The notes beneath the pieces were generated by a model. That model searched no databases. It worked only from the letters and a program-made list of their open reading frames with translations, and was not told the DNA's origin. The translations under genes and the position numbers were made by a program. From Ignavibacteriota bacterium (GTDB lineage Bacteria; Bacteroidota; Ignavibacteria; Palsa-1295), in assembly GCA_003151825.1 (NCBI GenBank), contig PLYO01000040.1, positions 1 through 37,185 of the forward strand: a stretch of DNA of 37,185 nucleotides, in the 5' to 3' direction. The first letter of the stretch is position 1, and every line of letters begins with the position of its first letter. Shown one piece after another: positions 16,380-25,266 of this stretch.

Positions 16380-17429
16380 ATGCCAGAAACGATGATCGCC
16401 CTGCGCAAAACGAAACGCGCGCGGGGAGCCGAACTTCAGGAAATTCCGATTCCCGATGTTAAGCCGAACGAAGTTCTCATAAAAATCCAGGCTTCGAGCC
16501 TGTGCGGCACGGACGTTCATATTTATGAATGGGACGCGTGGGCCGAATCGCGCGTGAAAACGGTTCCCTATACCGTCGGCCATGAAACAACGGGCATCGT
16601 GGTGAAGAAAGGCAGCATGGTAACGCGCGTGGAAGAAGGCGACGCCGTTTCCGTCGAGACGCATATCCCCTGCCTGCATTGCAAGCAATGCTTGACGGGT
16701 CAGATGCATGTATGCCAGAATCTCAAGATTTTAGGAGTCGATACGAACGGCGCGTTCGCGGAATATCTCGCAGTTCCCGAAGTCGTAGTGTGGAAGAACG
16801 ATCCATCGATTCCGCCGGAATACATGTGCATTCAGGAGCCGCTTGGGAATGCTGTGCATGCTACGCTGATAGAACCAGTGCATGGGAAGAGTGTAGTGAT
16901 CTTGGGTGATGGTCCTGTGGGATTATTTTCTGCAGGTGTCGCAAGAGCTTCCGGGGCAACGCAAATATTTATGACTGGCATCGAACCATTCCGATTGAAT
17001 ATCGGGAAGCAAATGGGCGCGGATCGAATCATTAATGTTGCGAAAGAGAACGCAGTGGAAATCGTAAAAGAAGCAACCGGTGGCCTTGGCGCGGACGTGG
17101 TGTTAGAAATGTCCGGGATACCGAGCGCGATGAAAGATGGCATTGCGATGCTCCGGCGCGGCGGGCGCTATTGCTTTTTCGGAATTTTTAAGGAGAATCT
17201 CGTTGCCACTCCACTCAACGATATTATCTTTAACGGTGGCAGATTTTACGGCATCAATGGCCGGCAAATGTTCGATACATGGTTCACAGTTTCGAATTTG
17301 CTGGCGAGCAAACGGCTCGATGTGCGCCCGGTCGTGACGCATAAGCTGCCACTCTCGCAGTTCGAGGAAGCATTCCACCTCATGACCGAAAGCCCGAAGA
17401 AAGCCGGGAAGATCGTTTTTATATTATGA
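16380..17429 (+). CDS. tdh: L-threonine 3-dehydrogenase
   Basis: This zinc-dependent medium-chain dehydrogenase oxidises L-threonine to 2-amino-3-oxobutyrate with NAD+, the first step of threonine breakdown to glycine. Strong matches to E. coli Tdh are CGTDVHIYEWDAW, GHE, GNAVH, NVAKEN and GRQMFDTW. With the ATG at 16380 (349 residues) the catalytic zinc ligands are Cys42, His68 and Glu69, and the structural zinc cysteines are 98, 101, 104 and 112. LGDGPVGLFSAG is the NAD-binding glycine motif. An earlier in-frame ATG (16338) lies inside the palindromic repeat and is rejected; an ATG at 16392 also fits E. coli length. The stop overlaps the mqnD start (ATGA). Confidence 0.9.
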   Translation: MPETMIALRKTKRARGAELQEIPIPDVKPNEVLIKIQASSLCGTDVHIYEWDAWAESRVKTVPYTVGHETTGIVVKKGSMVTRVEEGDAVSVETHIPCLHCKQCLTGQMHVCQNLKILGVDTNGAFAEYLAVPEVVVWKNDPSIPPEYMCIQEPLGNAVHATLIEPVHGKSVVILGDGPVGLFSAGVARASGATQIFMTGIEPFRLNIGKQMGADRIINVAKENAVEIVKEATGGLGADVVLEMSGIPSAMKDGIAMLRRGGRYCFFGIFKENLVATPLNDIIFNGGRFYGINGRQMFDTWFTVSNLLASKRLDVRPVVTHKLPLSQFEEAFHLMTESPKKAGKIVFIL

Positions 17430-18262
17430 CATTAAAAATCGGCCACTCCCCTGACCCCGACGACGCCTTTATGTTCTATGGCTTCGCAGAAAAGTTAGTA
17501 ACCATTCCCGGATACGAGATCGACCATGTGCTCGATGACATCCAATCGCTGAATGTTCGAGCAATGACGGGCGAGTTGCCCGTGACGGCGATCAGCGCCC
17601 ACGCCTATCCTTACGTTGCGGATAAATATTGGATCATGAAAACCGGCGCCTCGATGGGCGAAGGATATGGGCCAATCATCGTTTCGAAAAAATATAAAAG
17701 CATGGCCGAACTTGAAGCAAATCCGAATGCCGTCATCGCGCAACCGGGAAAACTTACTACGGCGAATCTCCTGCTTCGTTCATGGTTCGGGCATATAAAA
17801 TCCATTGAAGTATCGTTCGATGCAATCATCGACGCGGTGCTGGATGATGATGTCGATGCCGGACTGCTGATTCACGAAGGCCAAATCACATGGCAAGAAT
17901 ATGGCCTGAACAAGCTCGCCGATTTCGGAACGATCTGGGCAGAAAAAACCGAAGGTCTGCCACTGCCGCTCGGCCTCGATTGTGTCCGAAAAGATTTGGG
18001 TGAAGACATGGCGCGAACCGTTTCGCAGGCTTTGCGCGATTCCATCAAAGCGGCCTACGATAACGAAAAAGCGTCCGTCGAATACGCGTTGCAATGGGGC
18101 CGAGGCATCGACGCGGAGACGGGCGCGCGATTCGTGAAAATGTATGTCAACGACGTGACGATCGACATGGGCGAGCGCGGCAAACGCGCGCTGGAATATT
18201 TATTTCGAATGGGAGCGGAGAAAAACATTATCCCGCATGTTGGCGAGATTGTGCTCTATTAA
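17426..18262 (+). CDS. mqnD: MqnA/MqnD-family protein, probable 1,4-dihydroxy-6-naphthoate synthase
   Basis: MqnD converts cyclic dehypoxanthine futalosine to 1,4-dihydroxy-6-naphthoate in the futalosine route to menaquinone. The 278-residue protein has the periplasmic-binding-protein-like fold of the MqnA/MqnD family: N-terminal GHSPDPDDAFMFYGF (canonical MqnD has SPCPND at this place), ELPVTAISAHAYPYV, GEGYGPIIVSKK, GLLIHEGQITW, and PLPLG. His153 in IHEGQ matches the catalytic His region of MqnD. MqnC is encoded 2.2 kb away on the other strand, which supports the pathway. The SPDPDD variant leaves MqnA-like chorismate dehydratase activity possible but less likely. It is translationally coupled to tdh, with no obvious metabolic link. 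Confidence 0.8.
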   Translation: MTLKIGHSPDPDDAFMFYGFAEKLVTIPGYEIDHVLDDIQSLNVRAMTGELPVTAISAHAYPYVADKYWIMKTGASMGEGYGPIIVSKKYKSMAELEANPNAVIAQPGKLTTANLLLRSWFGHIKSIEVSFDAIIDAVLDDDVDAGLLIHEGQITWQEYGLNKLADFGTIWAEKTEGLPLPLGLDCVRKDLGEDMARTVSQALRDSIKAAYDNEKASVEYALQWGRGIDAETGARFVKMYVNDVTIDMGERGKRALEYLFRMGAEKNIIPHVGEIVLY

Positions 18263-18267
18263 AGTTC

Positions 18268-19014
18268 TCACTTTTCCGCTCTCGCCGGTATCACTTTTGG
18301 TTCCGGTTTTTTGTCGATCATCCACGGTTTTTTCGGTTCGAGATTGGCGGCGAAGACATCCGAGCGTTCGGCATCGTTCCAGGATTCGAAGCGAGTCGAT
18401 TGCATCAGTCGCCCGGAGCGATCGCGCAGGAAACCCTGATCGGTCTCGATGAAGGAATTAATGACCGGATCCCATTGACGAATGCGAAGCTTTTCATAGG
18501 ACACGAAAAATCCTTCGAAATGAGCATCCTGCGAAGCGATAGAATAAATCGCGCCGAGTTTTGGGTCAATCGCGGTAAGCGCGTAGCGCCCGCTCGTCAC
18601 GTTATCGGTGTGGCCGTGATCGATGCTTTCATCGACTAAAACCTGCTGCCCGATGAGCGAGCCGCGCGGCGAAACCTGATAGGCCACCGCTCGCACCTGC
18701 TGCGGATGCTCGGCATCGCTGACAGCAAAAATGAGCATCGGAAGTTTGGATGCACCAAAATGACCAAAGAAAAATTTCTCTTTCGCTCCGTTTACGAGCA
18801 CAGGGAAAATCTCGCTGCCGCTCACGGTATCGCGCGTCGTGCGCCACGTTCTCATGCGGATTTCGATTTTATTATCGGGAAGCGGAGTCAGCCAAATCCT
18901 TCCCTTGAAATTTTTCATGGCGATGGATCGCTCGACCGAATGCTTGGCTGGAATTGCCCACGCAGTGGAAGCGAAAAGGAAGAGAAAAATCGAGGAAATT
19001 CGGAGTATTTTCAT
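18268..19014 (-). CDS. Exported protein of unknown function
   Basis: The ATG at 19014 starts a clear signal peptide (MKILRISSIFLFLFAS, cut after AWA); the upstream open frame overlaps the repeat at 19108-19186 and is discarded. The mature protein (about 230 residues) is beta-rich and I recognise no family. It contains RIWLTPLPDNKIEIRMRTW, GHTDNVTSGRYALTAIDP, and a Lys/Pro-rich basic tail (KKPEPKVIPARAEK). The GHTDNVTSGRYALT stretch could suggest a lipocalin-like or immunoglobulin-like fold, but nothing is decisive. It converges with mqnD, with five bases between the stop codons. Confidence 0.65.
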   Translation of the reverse strand: MKILRISSIFLFLFASTAWAIPAKHSVERSIAMKNFKGRIWLTPLPDNKIEIRMRTWRTTRDTVSGSEIFPVLVNGAKEKFFFGHFGASKLPMLIFAVSDAEHPQQVRAVAYQVSPRGSLIGQQVLVDESIDHGHTDNVTSGRYALTAIDPKLGAIYSIASQDAHFEGFFVSYEKLRIRQWDPVINSFIETDQGFLRDRSGRLMQSTRFESWNDAERSDVFAANLEPKKPWMIDKKPEPKVIPARAEK

Positions 19015-19037
19015 TGCTCTAAGGAAATAATATTCTG

Positions 19038-19068
19038 CAAATATCGTAAATTTCGAGACAAAAGTCAA
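19038..19068 (-). promoter_or_regulatory. Candidate promoter of the exported-protein gene at 18268-19014
   Basis: On the minus strand TTGAC (19064-19068) is followed after 20 bases by TATTTG (19038-19043). This resembles the Bacteroidota -33 TTG / -7 TAnnTTTG promoter. It would leave a leader of about 20 bases before the ATG at 19014. Confidence 0.3.
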
Positions 19069-19107
19069 GTGAAATCTGAAAAATGGGCCAAAATAGCTCA
19101 AATATGC

Positions 19108-19186
19108 AAGTGTAGTGGCACGGTTCCCATGCCTATCCGAGCCGGCGTCGAATCCGGGCAGGCGCGGGAACCGCGCCGCTACACTT
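19108..19186. repeat. Palindromic repeat AAGTGTAGTGGC...GCCGCTACACTT
   Basis: Terminal arms of about 20 bases are near-perfect inverted repeats and contain GGTTCCC/GGGAACC. The G/C-rich centre has a further partial dyad (GCCTATCCGAGCC...GGGCAGGC). Only one copy is in the window. It lies between two divergently ending exported-protein genes. Confidence 0.7.
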
Positions 19187-19254
19187 CCGCAATCGGTAAA
19201 GAAGTCAAAATCTCGCTTGCGCCGAAATGGACATCCCACTATTTATTTCGCATG

Positions 19255-20340
19255 TCAGTGCTTGAGTATAATATCGAACTCCCCGGAGGTAACCTTAGTA
19301 GTTGTTGTCTCCTGCCAGTTCACTAATCCCTGTGTGTCCGTCGAGTCCTCTTGAATTTCATAGCCGAAATTCGGCAGGACAAACTCGATGTTGTCATCAA
19401 CGGGCAGGGGCGCAGACAGGGGTTGGTAACCTGCGGACCATTGTGTGTCTAAGCTATGCGTCGGCGTTGATGGAATGGACGAATACTTTTGGAAGTTGAC
19501 AGTCGCAGTCTGGCTAATCGTATCCCAAGTTATTGCAAATCGCGGGGCGCTATACTGCAAACCCGTTGAGGTCCTCACGAATTTAATTCCCGTAACATTC
19601 GAATCCTGCTGTCCGGCATAAGAGGCCTTGGTTGTCCATGTCGAGTCAAAAGTATTGGCAGGCCCATTCACGTATCCGCTACGAGTGTGAGTCTCTGTCA
19701 CATTTATATAATTGTATATATGCGAGAGTGTCGTCCAGGCGGAGGGGCGTGTCACGGTTAGCATTCCAAGATCACTATAGGTTCCATTGGAGTCCGACAT
19801 CGTAATTGCTCCGGATGGATAATTATGGGGCACATGAGAGACAATTCGGTTCGGAAACACCGAGTCGATCGGGAACGGTATTTCACCCACGAAGAGGCGC
19901 AGAACACCGTGGTAATTATTCATTCCGGTTCCCGGGACAGAGAACGAACCGCCATCGGGAGCGGTAACGTTAACAGAATGGGGGTTGAAGGTGTATTCTA
20001 CCACTACCGGCTTAGCGGAAGTTGCCGTTTGCTCGTAGGCCCAAACACGGATTAATCCGGTCCGCGCGCCCTCGGGCACTGAGACTGTCATTATGGTATC
20101 TTCTGCGTCCGTTTCCTCCACAAACGCAGTATCGATGAAGACCCGAATGTCATAGGAATTGTAGCCAAAATCCGTTCCGTGTATCGTAAGCCACTTGCCT
20201 GTCCAGACGGTGTCGGGAGAGAAACCTGTGATAGTGGGAGCGAGCGAGTTACTCACGGGACTGACGGTGGTATTCGTGGTCGTGGTGCATGAAACGCACA
20301 CAAGCGCGACGATCGGGATGGAACGCAATAGCCATTTCAT
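19255..20340 (-). CDS. IPT/TIG-domain lipoprotein
   Basis: The N-terminus MKWLLRSIPIVALVCVSC is a lipoprotein signal with Cys18 as lipidation site, followed by a Thr-rich linker. Residues about 34-115 (PTITGFSPDTVWTGKWLTIHGTDFG...) form an IPT/TIG immunoglobulin-like domain of the kind found in surface receptors. The rest (about 120-361) is beta-rich and unassigned, perhaps a second IPT-like repeat around 120-200 (VNVTAPDGGSFSVPG). It is probably anchored in the outer membrane. No enzyme motif is seen. Confidence 0.8.
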   Translation of the reverse strand: MKWLLRSIPIVALVCVSCTTTTNTTVSPVSNSLAPTITGFSPDTVWTGKWLTIHGTDFGYNSYDIRVFIDTAFVEETDAEDTIMTVSVPEGARTGLIRVWAYEQTATSAKPVVVEYTFNPHSVNVTAPDGGSFSVPGTGMNNYHGVLRLFVGEIPFPIDSVFPNRIVSHVPHNYPSGAITMSDSNGTYSDLGMLTVTRPSAWTTLSHIYNYINVTETHTRSGYVNGPANTFDSTWTTKASYAGQQDSNVTGIKFVRTSTGLQYSAPRFAITWDTISQTATVNFQKYSSIPSTPTHSLDTQWSAGYQPLSAPLPVDDNIEFVLPNFGYEIQEDSTDTQGLVNWQETTTTKVTSGEFDIILKH

Positions 20341-20415
20341 GATATGCTCCTTCTACCAATGGTAATTCTACCCGAAGAACACACGATCCCGTCAAAAGTT
20401 ACAGCAAAAATCAAA

Positions 20416-21594
20416 TCAGGATGCTTCCTGCAAAATCGGTAACGAAGTCAAGATTTCACTCGCCCCAAAGTGAACGTTCAGCCGCGCGGTATCTATCGCA
20501 GCAGCGGGATATTCGCCATCGCCATATTCCGCAATGATGTCGTAGAGCGTCGTCCGTTCGGCTGGTGTGTAACCCGCGCTTCGTATCAAGTCAACAGTCT
20601 CTTTGACCGAAGTAGTGTGAACGAAATTTGCCGAAGCGTGAACATTCTCCTCTTCGAGCACGCCGCCGAAATCATCGGCACCAAACGAAAGTGCTATTTG
20701 CCCGATCTTCTTCCCTTCGGAGAACCAGCTTGCCTGAATGTGCGGGAAATTATCGAGAAATATTCTGGCAATAGCTATCATTTGCAAATATCGAGTTCCC
20801 GTCGCATAGGTGGGAATAATTTTTTCGAGCGGAGTATTTCCCGGTTTGAAGCTCCAGGGAATGTATGCCGTGAAGCCATGATATTCGTCCTGCAAATCGC
20901 GAATAACAGATAGGTGTTCAATAATATCTTCATCGGTTTCGAGATGACCGTACATCATCGTGGCCGTCGTTTTGTAACCAAGTTTGTGTGCTTCGCGCAT
21001 TACATTCAGCCAATCGGCGCTTGTGCCTTTTTTATTCGAGATTTTTTTCTTTACCCTGTCGCTTAGGATTTCCGCTCCTCCGCCGGGGATGGAATTCAAG
21101 CCAGCTTCTTTTAGCTTTAAAAGGACTTCAGGGACAGTGAGGGACGAAACGTTGCTCATCCCGATTATTTCGCTGGTGGAAAAGAAGTGAGGATGGATTT
21201 CCGGAACTTCCGCGCGTGTGCGGCGAACCATTTCGGTGTAATACTCGAATGGAATTGCAGGATTTACTCCGCCTTGCAGAAGCACCGTCCGCACTCCCCT
21301 CTTCGCCGCTGCTTTGAAGCGCGGGATCATCTCATCGACCGAATACGTATAAGCATCTTTATCGCCTTCGTGACGATAGAATGCGCAAAAGATGCAATCG
21401 ACATTGCAGATGTTCGTGTAATTCGGATTCGAGTCGATTACGAACGTAACGCGCCGCTCGGGATTAAGCCGGAAGCGCTCCGTTTCGGCAAGCTCCGCGA
21501 AATCGAGAAGCGAGGCGTTTTTCAGAAGCCAAACGCCTTCTTCACGCGTGAGTCGTGTACCTTCACTTACTTTTTTTCTAATGATGTCCAGCAT
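20416..21594 (-). CDS. mqnC: Cyclic dehypoxanthinyl futalosine synthase (radical SAM)
   Basis: MqnC cyclises dehypoxanthine futalosine in menaquinone synthesis by the futalosine route; MqnD acts on its product. The 392-residue protein has the radical-SAM cysteines 63, 67 and 70 in NICNVDCIFCAFYR. It also has LLQGGVNP, NSIPGGGAEILSDRV, MMYGHLETDEDI, and IPWSFKPGNTPLE. NSIPGGGAEIL and the IPW-NTPLE block favour MqnC over its sister MqnE. No iron-sulfur ligands beyond the radical-SAM site are seen. It is encoded alone on the minus strand, about 2.2 kb from mqnD. Confidence 0.92.
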   Translation of the reverse strand: MLDIIRKKVSEGTRLTREEGVWLLKNASLLDFAELAETERFRLNPERRVTFVIDSNPNYTNICNVDCIFCAFYRHEGDKDAYTYSVDEMIPRFKAAAKRGVRTVLLQGGVNPAIPFEYYTEMVRRTRAEVPEIHPHFFSTSEIIGMSNVSSLTVPEVLLKLKEAGLNSIPGGGAEILSDRVKKKISNKKGTSADWLNVMREAHKLGYKTTATMMYGHLETDEDIIEHLSVIRDLQDEYHGFTAYIPWSFKPGNTPLEKIIPTYATGTRYLQMIAIARIFLDNFPHIQASWFSEGKKIGQIALSFGADDFGGVLEEENVHASANFVHTTSVKETVDLIRSAGYTPAERTTLYDIIAEYGDGEYPAAAIDTARLNVHFGASEILTSLPILQEAS

Positions 21595-21739
21595 TTATTC
21601 TCTTGACTTTCGATTCTTTTGCTCGTGCTTAGCAGAAATAGCCTTCCTCAGCCTTATTTCGATATGATACTATTTAACGCACAATGGGGTTTAATAGGTT
21701 TAATAAGCGTGATACTAATTTAAGAAAGGACTCATTTTC

Positions 21740-22063
21740 ATGGATCATTCCAACATCACCACCTCCTTCGACATCGCGGGCCGCAATATCGCTCGAAATC
21801 TCGGTGTCGTCCGTGGCATCATCGTTCGCTCACGTTCTATCGTTGGCACGTTCGCGGCGGGGTTGCAAACGATCTTCGGCGGCAACATCACCCTCTATTC
21901 GCAGCTTTGCGAAAAGGCTCGCTCGGACGCTTATGAACTCATGGTTGCTCATGCCGAGCAGCTTGGCGCCGATGCCATCATCGGCGTTCGATACGATGCC
22001 ACCGAGATCATGTCCGGCGTAAGCGAAGTGCTCTGCTACGGCACGGCGGTAAAATTAGAATAG
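21740..22063 (+). CDS. YbjQ-family (UPF0145) small protein
   Basis: This 107-residue protein matches the YbjQ/UPF0145 family of unknown function. Typical features are [39 protein letters not shown], and a C-terminal CYGTAVKLE. The family forms small oligomers and may bind heavy metals or act as a ligand-binding unit; no function is proven. The ATG follows an AAGGAC purine stretch. The stop is directly adjacent to a palindromic repeat. Confidence 0.9.
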   Translation: MDHSNITTSFDIAGRNIARNLGVVRGIIVRSRSIVGTFAAGLQTIFGGNITLYSQLCEKARSDAYELMVAHAEQLGADAIIGVRYDATEIMSGVSEVLCYGTAVKLE

Positions 22064-22266
22064 AACCGGGATTACGCGGATTAAGGCGGATTACACGGAC
22101 GATTTTGGGGATTTTTGATTTTTCATTCCTCTATTAGGATTTCCTCAATATCCTTACTCAAGAATTAAGAACTTTATTAGTCATTGCTCTATTTAATTTA
22201 TGTTATGAATCCGAAAAATCGTCCGTGTAATTCATTTTAATCCGCTTTAATCCGCGTAATCCAGGT
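22064..22266. repeat. Inverted repeat pair of GGATTACGCGGATTAA type
   Basis: Arm 22064-22105 (ATTACGCGGATTAAGGCGG, then ATTACACGGACGATTTT) is the near-perfect complement of arm 22214-22266. The roughly 100-base centre is A/T-rich with no open frame. It fills the gap between ybjQ and the permease gene and could fold into a long hairpin in RNA. Confidence 0.85.
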
Positions 22267-22277
22267 TCAGGCTTCTC

Positions 22278-23213
22278 ATGCTGTCATTCGCTGTTCGAAA
22301 ACTCGTTTATTCCATCCTCGTCGTGTTCGGGGTGGTGACGGTCGTCTTTTTTATTATGAACTTGCTGCCTGACCCCGCGCGCATGATGCAAGGCCAGCGC
22401 GCAGATCTTGCCACGCAAACCGCTATTCGCCACGAGCTTGGGCTCGATCTTCCCGCCTGGCAGCGATATGCGCGGTTTGTCGGCAATGTGGCAAAAGGTG
22501 ATCTTGGCCGATCGTTTACCTCGAACCGCCCCGTCCTCGAAAGCATTTGGGAACGCTTCGGCGCGACGGCCACGCTCACCATCAGCGCGATGATTATTGC
22601 GTCGGTCGTTGGCGTGGCGATTGGCGTGGTAAGCGCGATTCGTTCCTACACGCTCTTCGATAACGCCACGATGCTCTTCGCGCTCATCGGAATTTCCGTT
22701 CCCGCGTTCGTCATGGGGCTGCTTGCGATGCTCGTATTCGGTTCCTGGCTCGATTGGCTGCCCGTTTCGGGCTATATGTGGGAAGGCGGAGAACTCCATA
22801 TCGAATATCTGATTTTGCCGATGATGGTACTGGCATTTCGGCCTGTCTCCGTTATTGCTCGCGTCACGAGATCGAGCATGATCGAAGTGATGTCCAGCGA
22901 TTACATCCGCACTGCAAAAGCGAAGGGCGCGCCGTGGAAATCTATCGTCTATAAACACGCGCTGAGGAATGCGCTGAATCCCGTCGTGACGACCGTCAGC
23001 GCATGGCTGGCCGGACTGCTCGTCGGGACCTATTTCATCGAGTATATTTTTAACTGGCCGGGAATTGGGCTGCAAGCGTTTGACGCCATCATTCGCAGCG
23101 ATTTTCCGGTCATTCAGGGAACCGTAATTTTTTCCGCCGTGATTTTCGTCACCGTGAATTTCTTCGTCGATCTGATTTACGCTCGGCTCGATCCGAGGGT
23201 GAAGTTAGGTTAA
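22278..23213 (+). CDS. ABC transporter permease, DppB/OppB type, without partners nearby
   Basis: This 311-residue inner-membrane permease of the peptide/nickel importer class has six predicted membrane segments. The N-terminus is MLSFAVRKLVYSILVVFGVVTVVFF, and the coupling (EAA) loop is YIRTAKAKGAPWKSIVYKHALRNAL. GNVAKGDLGRSF in the periplasmic loop is typical of DppB. The usual DppC permease, ATPases and binding protein are absent here, so either they are encoded elsewhere or the transporter is atypical. The substrate is unknown. The next gene (an outer-membrane barrel) starts 12 bases later and may be co-transcribed. Confidence 0.9.
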   Translation: MLSFAVRKLVYSILVVFGVVTVVFFIMNLLPDPARMMQGQRADLATQTAIRHELGLDLPAWQRYARFVGNVAKGDLGRSFTSNRPVLESIWERFGATATLTISAMIIASVVGVAIGVVSAIRSYTLFDNATMLFALIGISVPAFVMGLLAMLVFGSWLDWLPVSGYMWEGGELHIEYLILPMMVLAFRPVSVIARVTRSSMIEVMSSDYIRTAKAKGAPWKSIVYKHALRNALNPVVTTVSAWLAGLLVGTYFIEYIFNWPGIGLQAFDAIIRSDFPVIQGTVIFSAVIFVTVNFFVDLIYARLDPRVKLG

Positions 23214-23225
23214 AATATCCACACC

Positions 23226-23912
23226 ATGAAAAAAATCGTCTATTCTATCGCCTTCATCGCGGTCCTTGGCATTTCCTCATCTTCCTGCGCACAAAAACTA
23301 ATGCTTGGTCTGCGCGGCGGGATGGATATTGGCACCGTAGCATCGGATTCCACTGCATACGGAATTAGCACAACAACCGGTCTCATCGCTGGCGGTCAGC
23401 TTGACGTATGGTTTAACGACCATGTAGCGCTCAGCACCGGCGTTCTGCTCGATCAAAAAGGTTGGAGTGTAGAAAGCGTTGATCCTGACAATTTTACTCT
23501 CGATTACATTGAAATTCCAATCTTTTTAAAAGTCGCATTCGGTACCGGAAATTTTCGACCGTATGTATTTGCCGGCCCGTCGATCAGCTATATGGTTTTG
23601 GGCTATACCAACCAATTCCAAACGGAGGACCAAAACATTCCCAACGAAAACACCTTCAACATCAACGATTTGGTGAATACGCTCGATTTCTCGGTTGTTG
23701 GCGGCGCTGGAGTTGCGTACAATTTGCCGAGCGGTACACAAATTTTTGTCGATGCGGGATATGCGTATGGGTTAGTGAATATTCTAAACGAGAAGGGTAA
23801 GAGTTCTGAAGCAAATTCTTATGCGCTGCTCGGAGAAGGCCCTTTGTTCGCCCCCGGTGCATTCCTGACCCGGGATATTCGCATCGCAGGTGGAATCATG
23901 TTCCCGATTTAA
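23226..23912 (+). CDS. Outer-membrane beta-barrel protein (PorT/OmpW-like family)
   Basis: This 228-residue protein has a signal peptide (MKKIVYSIAFIAVLGISSSS, cut near CAQ). The mature part is a run of amphipathic strands: LMLGLRGGMDIGTV, GGQLDVWFNDHVALSTGVLL, YIEIPIFLKVAFGTG, YVFAGPSISYMVLG, VVGGAGVAYNL, and a terminal IAGGIMFPI. This is the pattern of the small Bacteroidota barrel family found in PorT-like proteins. Its role is unknown; it is possibly paired with the permease upstream. Its TAA overlaps the opposing clpB stop by four bases, so the two genes converge with no terminator between. Confidence 0.85.
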   Translation: MKKIVYSIAFIAVLGISSSSCAQKLMLGLRGGMDIGTVASDSTAYGISTTTGLIAGGQLDVWFNDHVALSTGVLLDQKGWSVESVDPDNFTLDYIEIPIFLKVAFGTGNFRPYVFAGPSISYMVLGYTNQFQTEDQNIPNENTFNINDLVNTLDFSVVGGAGVAYNLPSGTQIFVDAGYAYGLVNILNEKGKSSEANSYALLGEGPLFAPGAFLTRDIRIAGGIMFPI

Positions 23913-25252
23913 TCCGCAAGAGAATCACCAGCAACTCGTTCGAACGTATATTGCCCCCGCTCGTTGTGATCGACGCGGATGGTATCGCCAGTCGCAATCT
24001 CCCTGCCCAATAACTTCATCGACAGCGGATCGACAATCGCCTTCTGTATTACGCGCTTGAGCGGGCGCGCGCCATAAATGGGATCGAATCCGCTCTGGGC
24101 AAGCCAATCGCGAGCATCATTCGAAACTTCGAGATGAATCCCATTCTTTTCCGTCATTTCGATCACGCGGAGTAATTGAATATCGACGATCTTTCGAAGG
24201 TCGCTTTCGCTGATCGGCTGGAACATCACAATCTCGTCGATGCGGTTCAGGAATTCCGGGCGGATGGTCTTTCGAAGCTCGGCAATGAGAAGCGTGCGAA
24301 GATTTCCGAGAATGCGATCTTTATTCACGACATCCATCTTCTGCATCTGCTCCGTGATGATATGGGAACCGATATTCGAAGTCATGATGATGATCGTGTT
24401 CTTGAAATCGACCGTTCGGCCCTGTGAATCAGTGAGGCGACCATCATCGAGCACTTGCAGGAGGATATTGAACACATCCGGATGTGCTTTTTCGATTTCA
24501 TCGAGCAAAAGTACGCTATACGGACGGCGGCGCACCGCTTCCGTTAGCTGACCACCCTCTTCATATCCCACATATCCCGGCGGCGCGCCGACGAGGCGGG
24601 ACACAGAAAATTTCTCCATGTATTCGGACATGTCGATCCGCACCATCGCGTGTTCGTCGTCAAATAAAAATTCCGCGAGCGCGCGGGCAAGTTCCGTTTT
24701 GCCAACGCCGGTCGAGCCAAGAAAAATAAAGCTCCCAATGGGACGGTTACGATCTTGCATTCCAGCGCGGGAACGGCGAATGGCATTCGATACGGCAGTA
24801 ACTGCCTCATCCTGTCCGACAACGCGATCGTGCAAACGATCTTCCATTTTGAGCAGCTTTTCGCGCTCGCTTTCGAGCATTCGCTGAACCGGAATGCCCG
24901 TCCATTTCGCAACCACTTCCGCAATATCCTCCGGCCCGACCACCTCTTTCAGCATCTGATGATCCTTCTGGAGCTTTTCGAGTTCCGCTTGCTTTTTTGC
25001 GAGATCGGCTTCCGTTTTAGGAATCGTTCCATAGCGAATCTCGGCAACTTTACCCAGATCGCCCTGGCGCTCGAGCTGTTCGGCTTGCCCGCGCAGCGAT
25101 TCAATCCCCTCGCGCTGTGAGCGAATGTCTTTTATCAGCCGCTTTTCGTGCTCCCAATGCGAGCGCAGGTGTGTGCGGCTTTCCTGAAGCTCAGCGAGTT
25201 CTTTTTCGATTTCGGTAAGTCGCGCGGTTGTCGCTTGATTTTGTATTGCCAT
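23909..25252 (-). CDS. clpB: ClpB C-terminal half (end of M domain and second AAA+ domain), 5'-truncated
   Basis: ClpB is the hexameric AAA+ disaggregase that works with DnaK. Only 447 of about 860 residues are present. The frame opens within the coiled-coil M domain (ARLTEIEKELAELQES) and covers the second AAA+ module intact: Walker A GSTGVGKT (179-186, with Ser where Pro is usual), pore loop GYVG (226-229), Walker B VLLLDE (247-252), and sensor-2 GARPLKR. The N domain and first AAA+ module are absent, and nothing like them lies in the window. Homology runs up to the start region; an in-frame TGA stop lies just upstream. Fifteen bases before the ATG (25252) begins a palindromic repeat (25267-25412). 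It could be a repeat-mediated deletion, a stand-alone half-ClpB, or an assembly join. Function is doubtful. Confidence 0.9.
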   Translation of the reverse strand: MAIQNQATTARLTEIEKELAELQESRTHLRSHWEHEKRLIKDIRSQREGIESLRGQAEQLERQGDLGKVAEIRYGTIPKTEADLAKKQAELEKLQKDHQMLKEVVGPEDIAEVVAKWTGIPVQRMLESEREKLLKMEDRLHDRVVGQDEAVTAVSNAIRRSRAGMQDRNRPIGSFIFLGSTGVGKTELARALAEFLFDDEHAMVRIDMSEYMEKFSVSRLVGAPPGYVGYEEGGQLTEAVRRRPYSVLLLDEIEKAHPDVFNILLQVLDDGRLTDSQGRTVDFKNTIIIMTSNIGSHIITEQMQKMDVVNKDRILGNLRTLLIAELRKTIRPEFLNRIDEIVMFQPISESDLRKIVDIQLLRVIEMTEKNGIHLEVSNDARDWLAQSGFDPIYGARPLKRVIQKAIVDPLSMKLLGREIATGDTIRVDHNERGQYTFERVAGDSLAD

Positions 25253-25266
25253 ATTAATCGTTCCGT

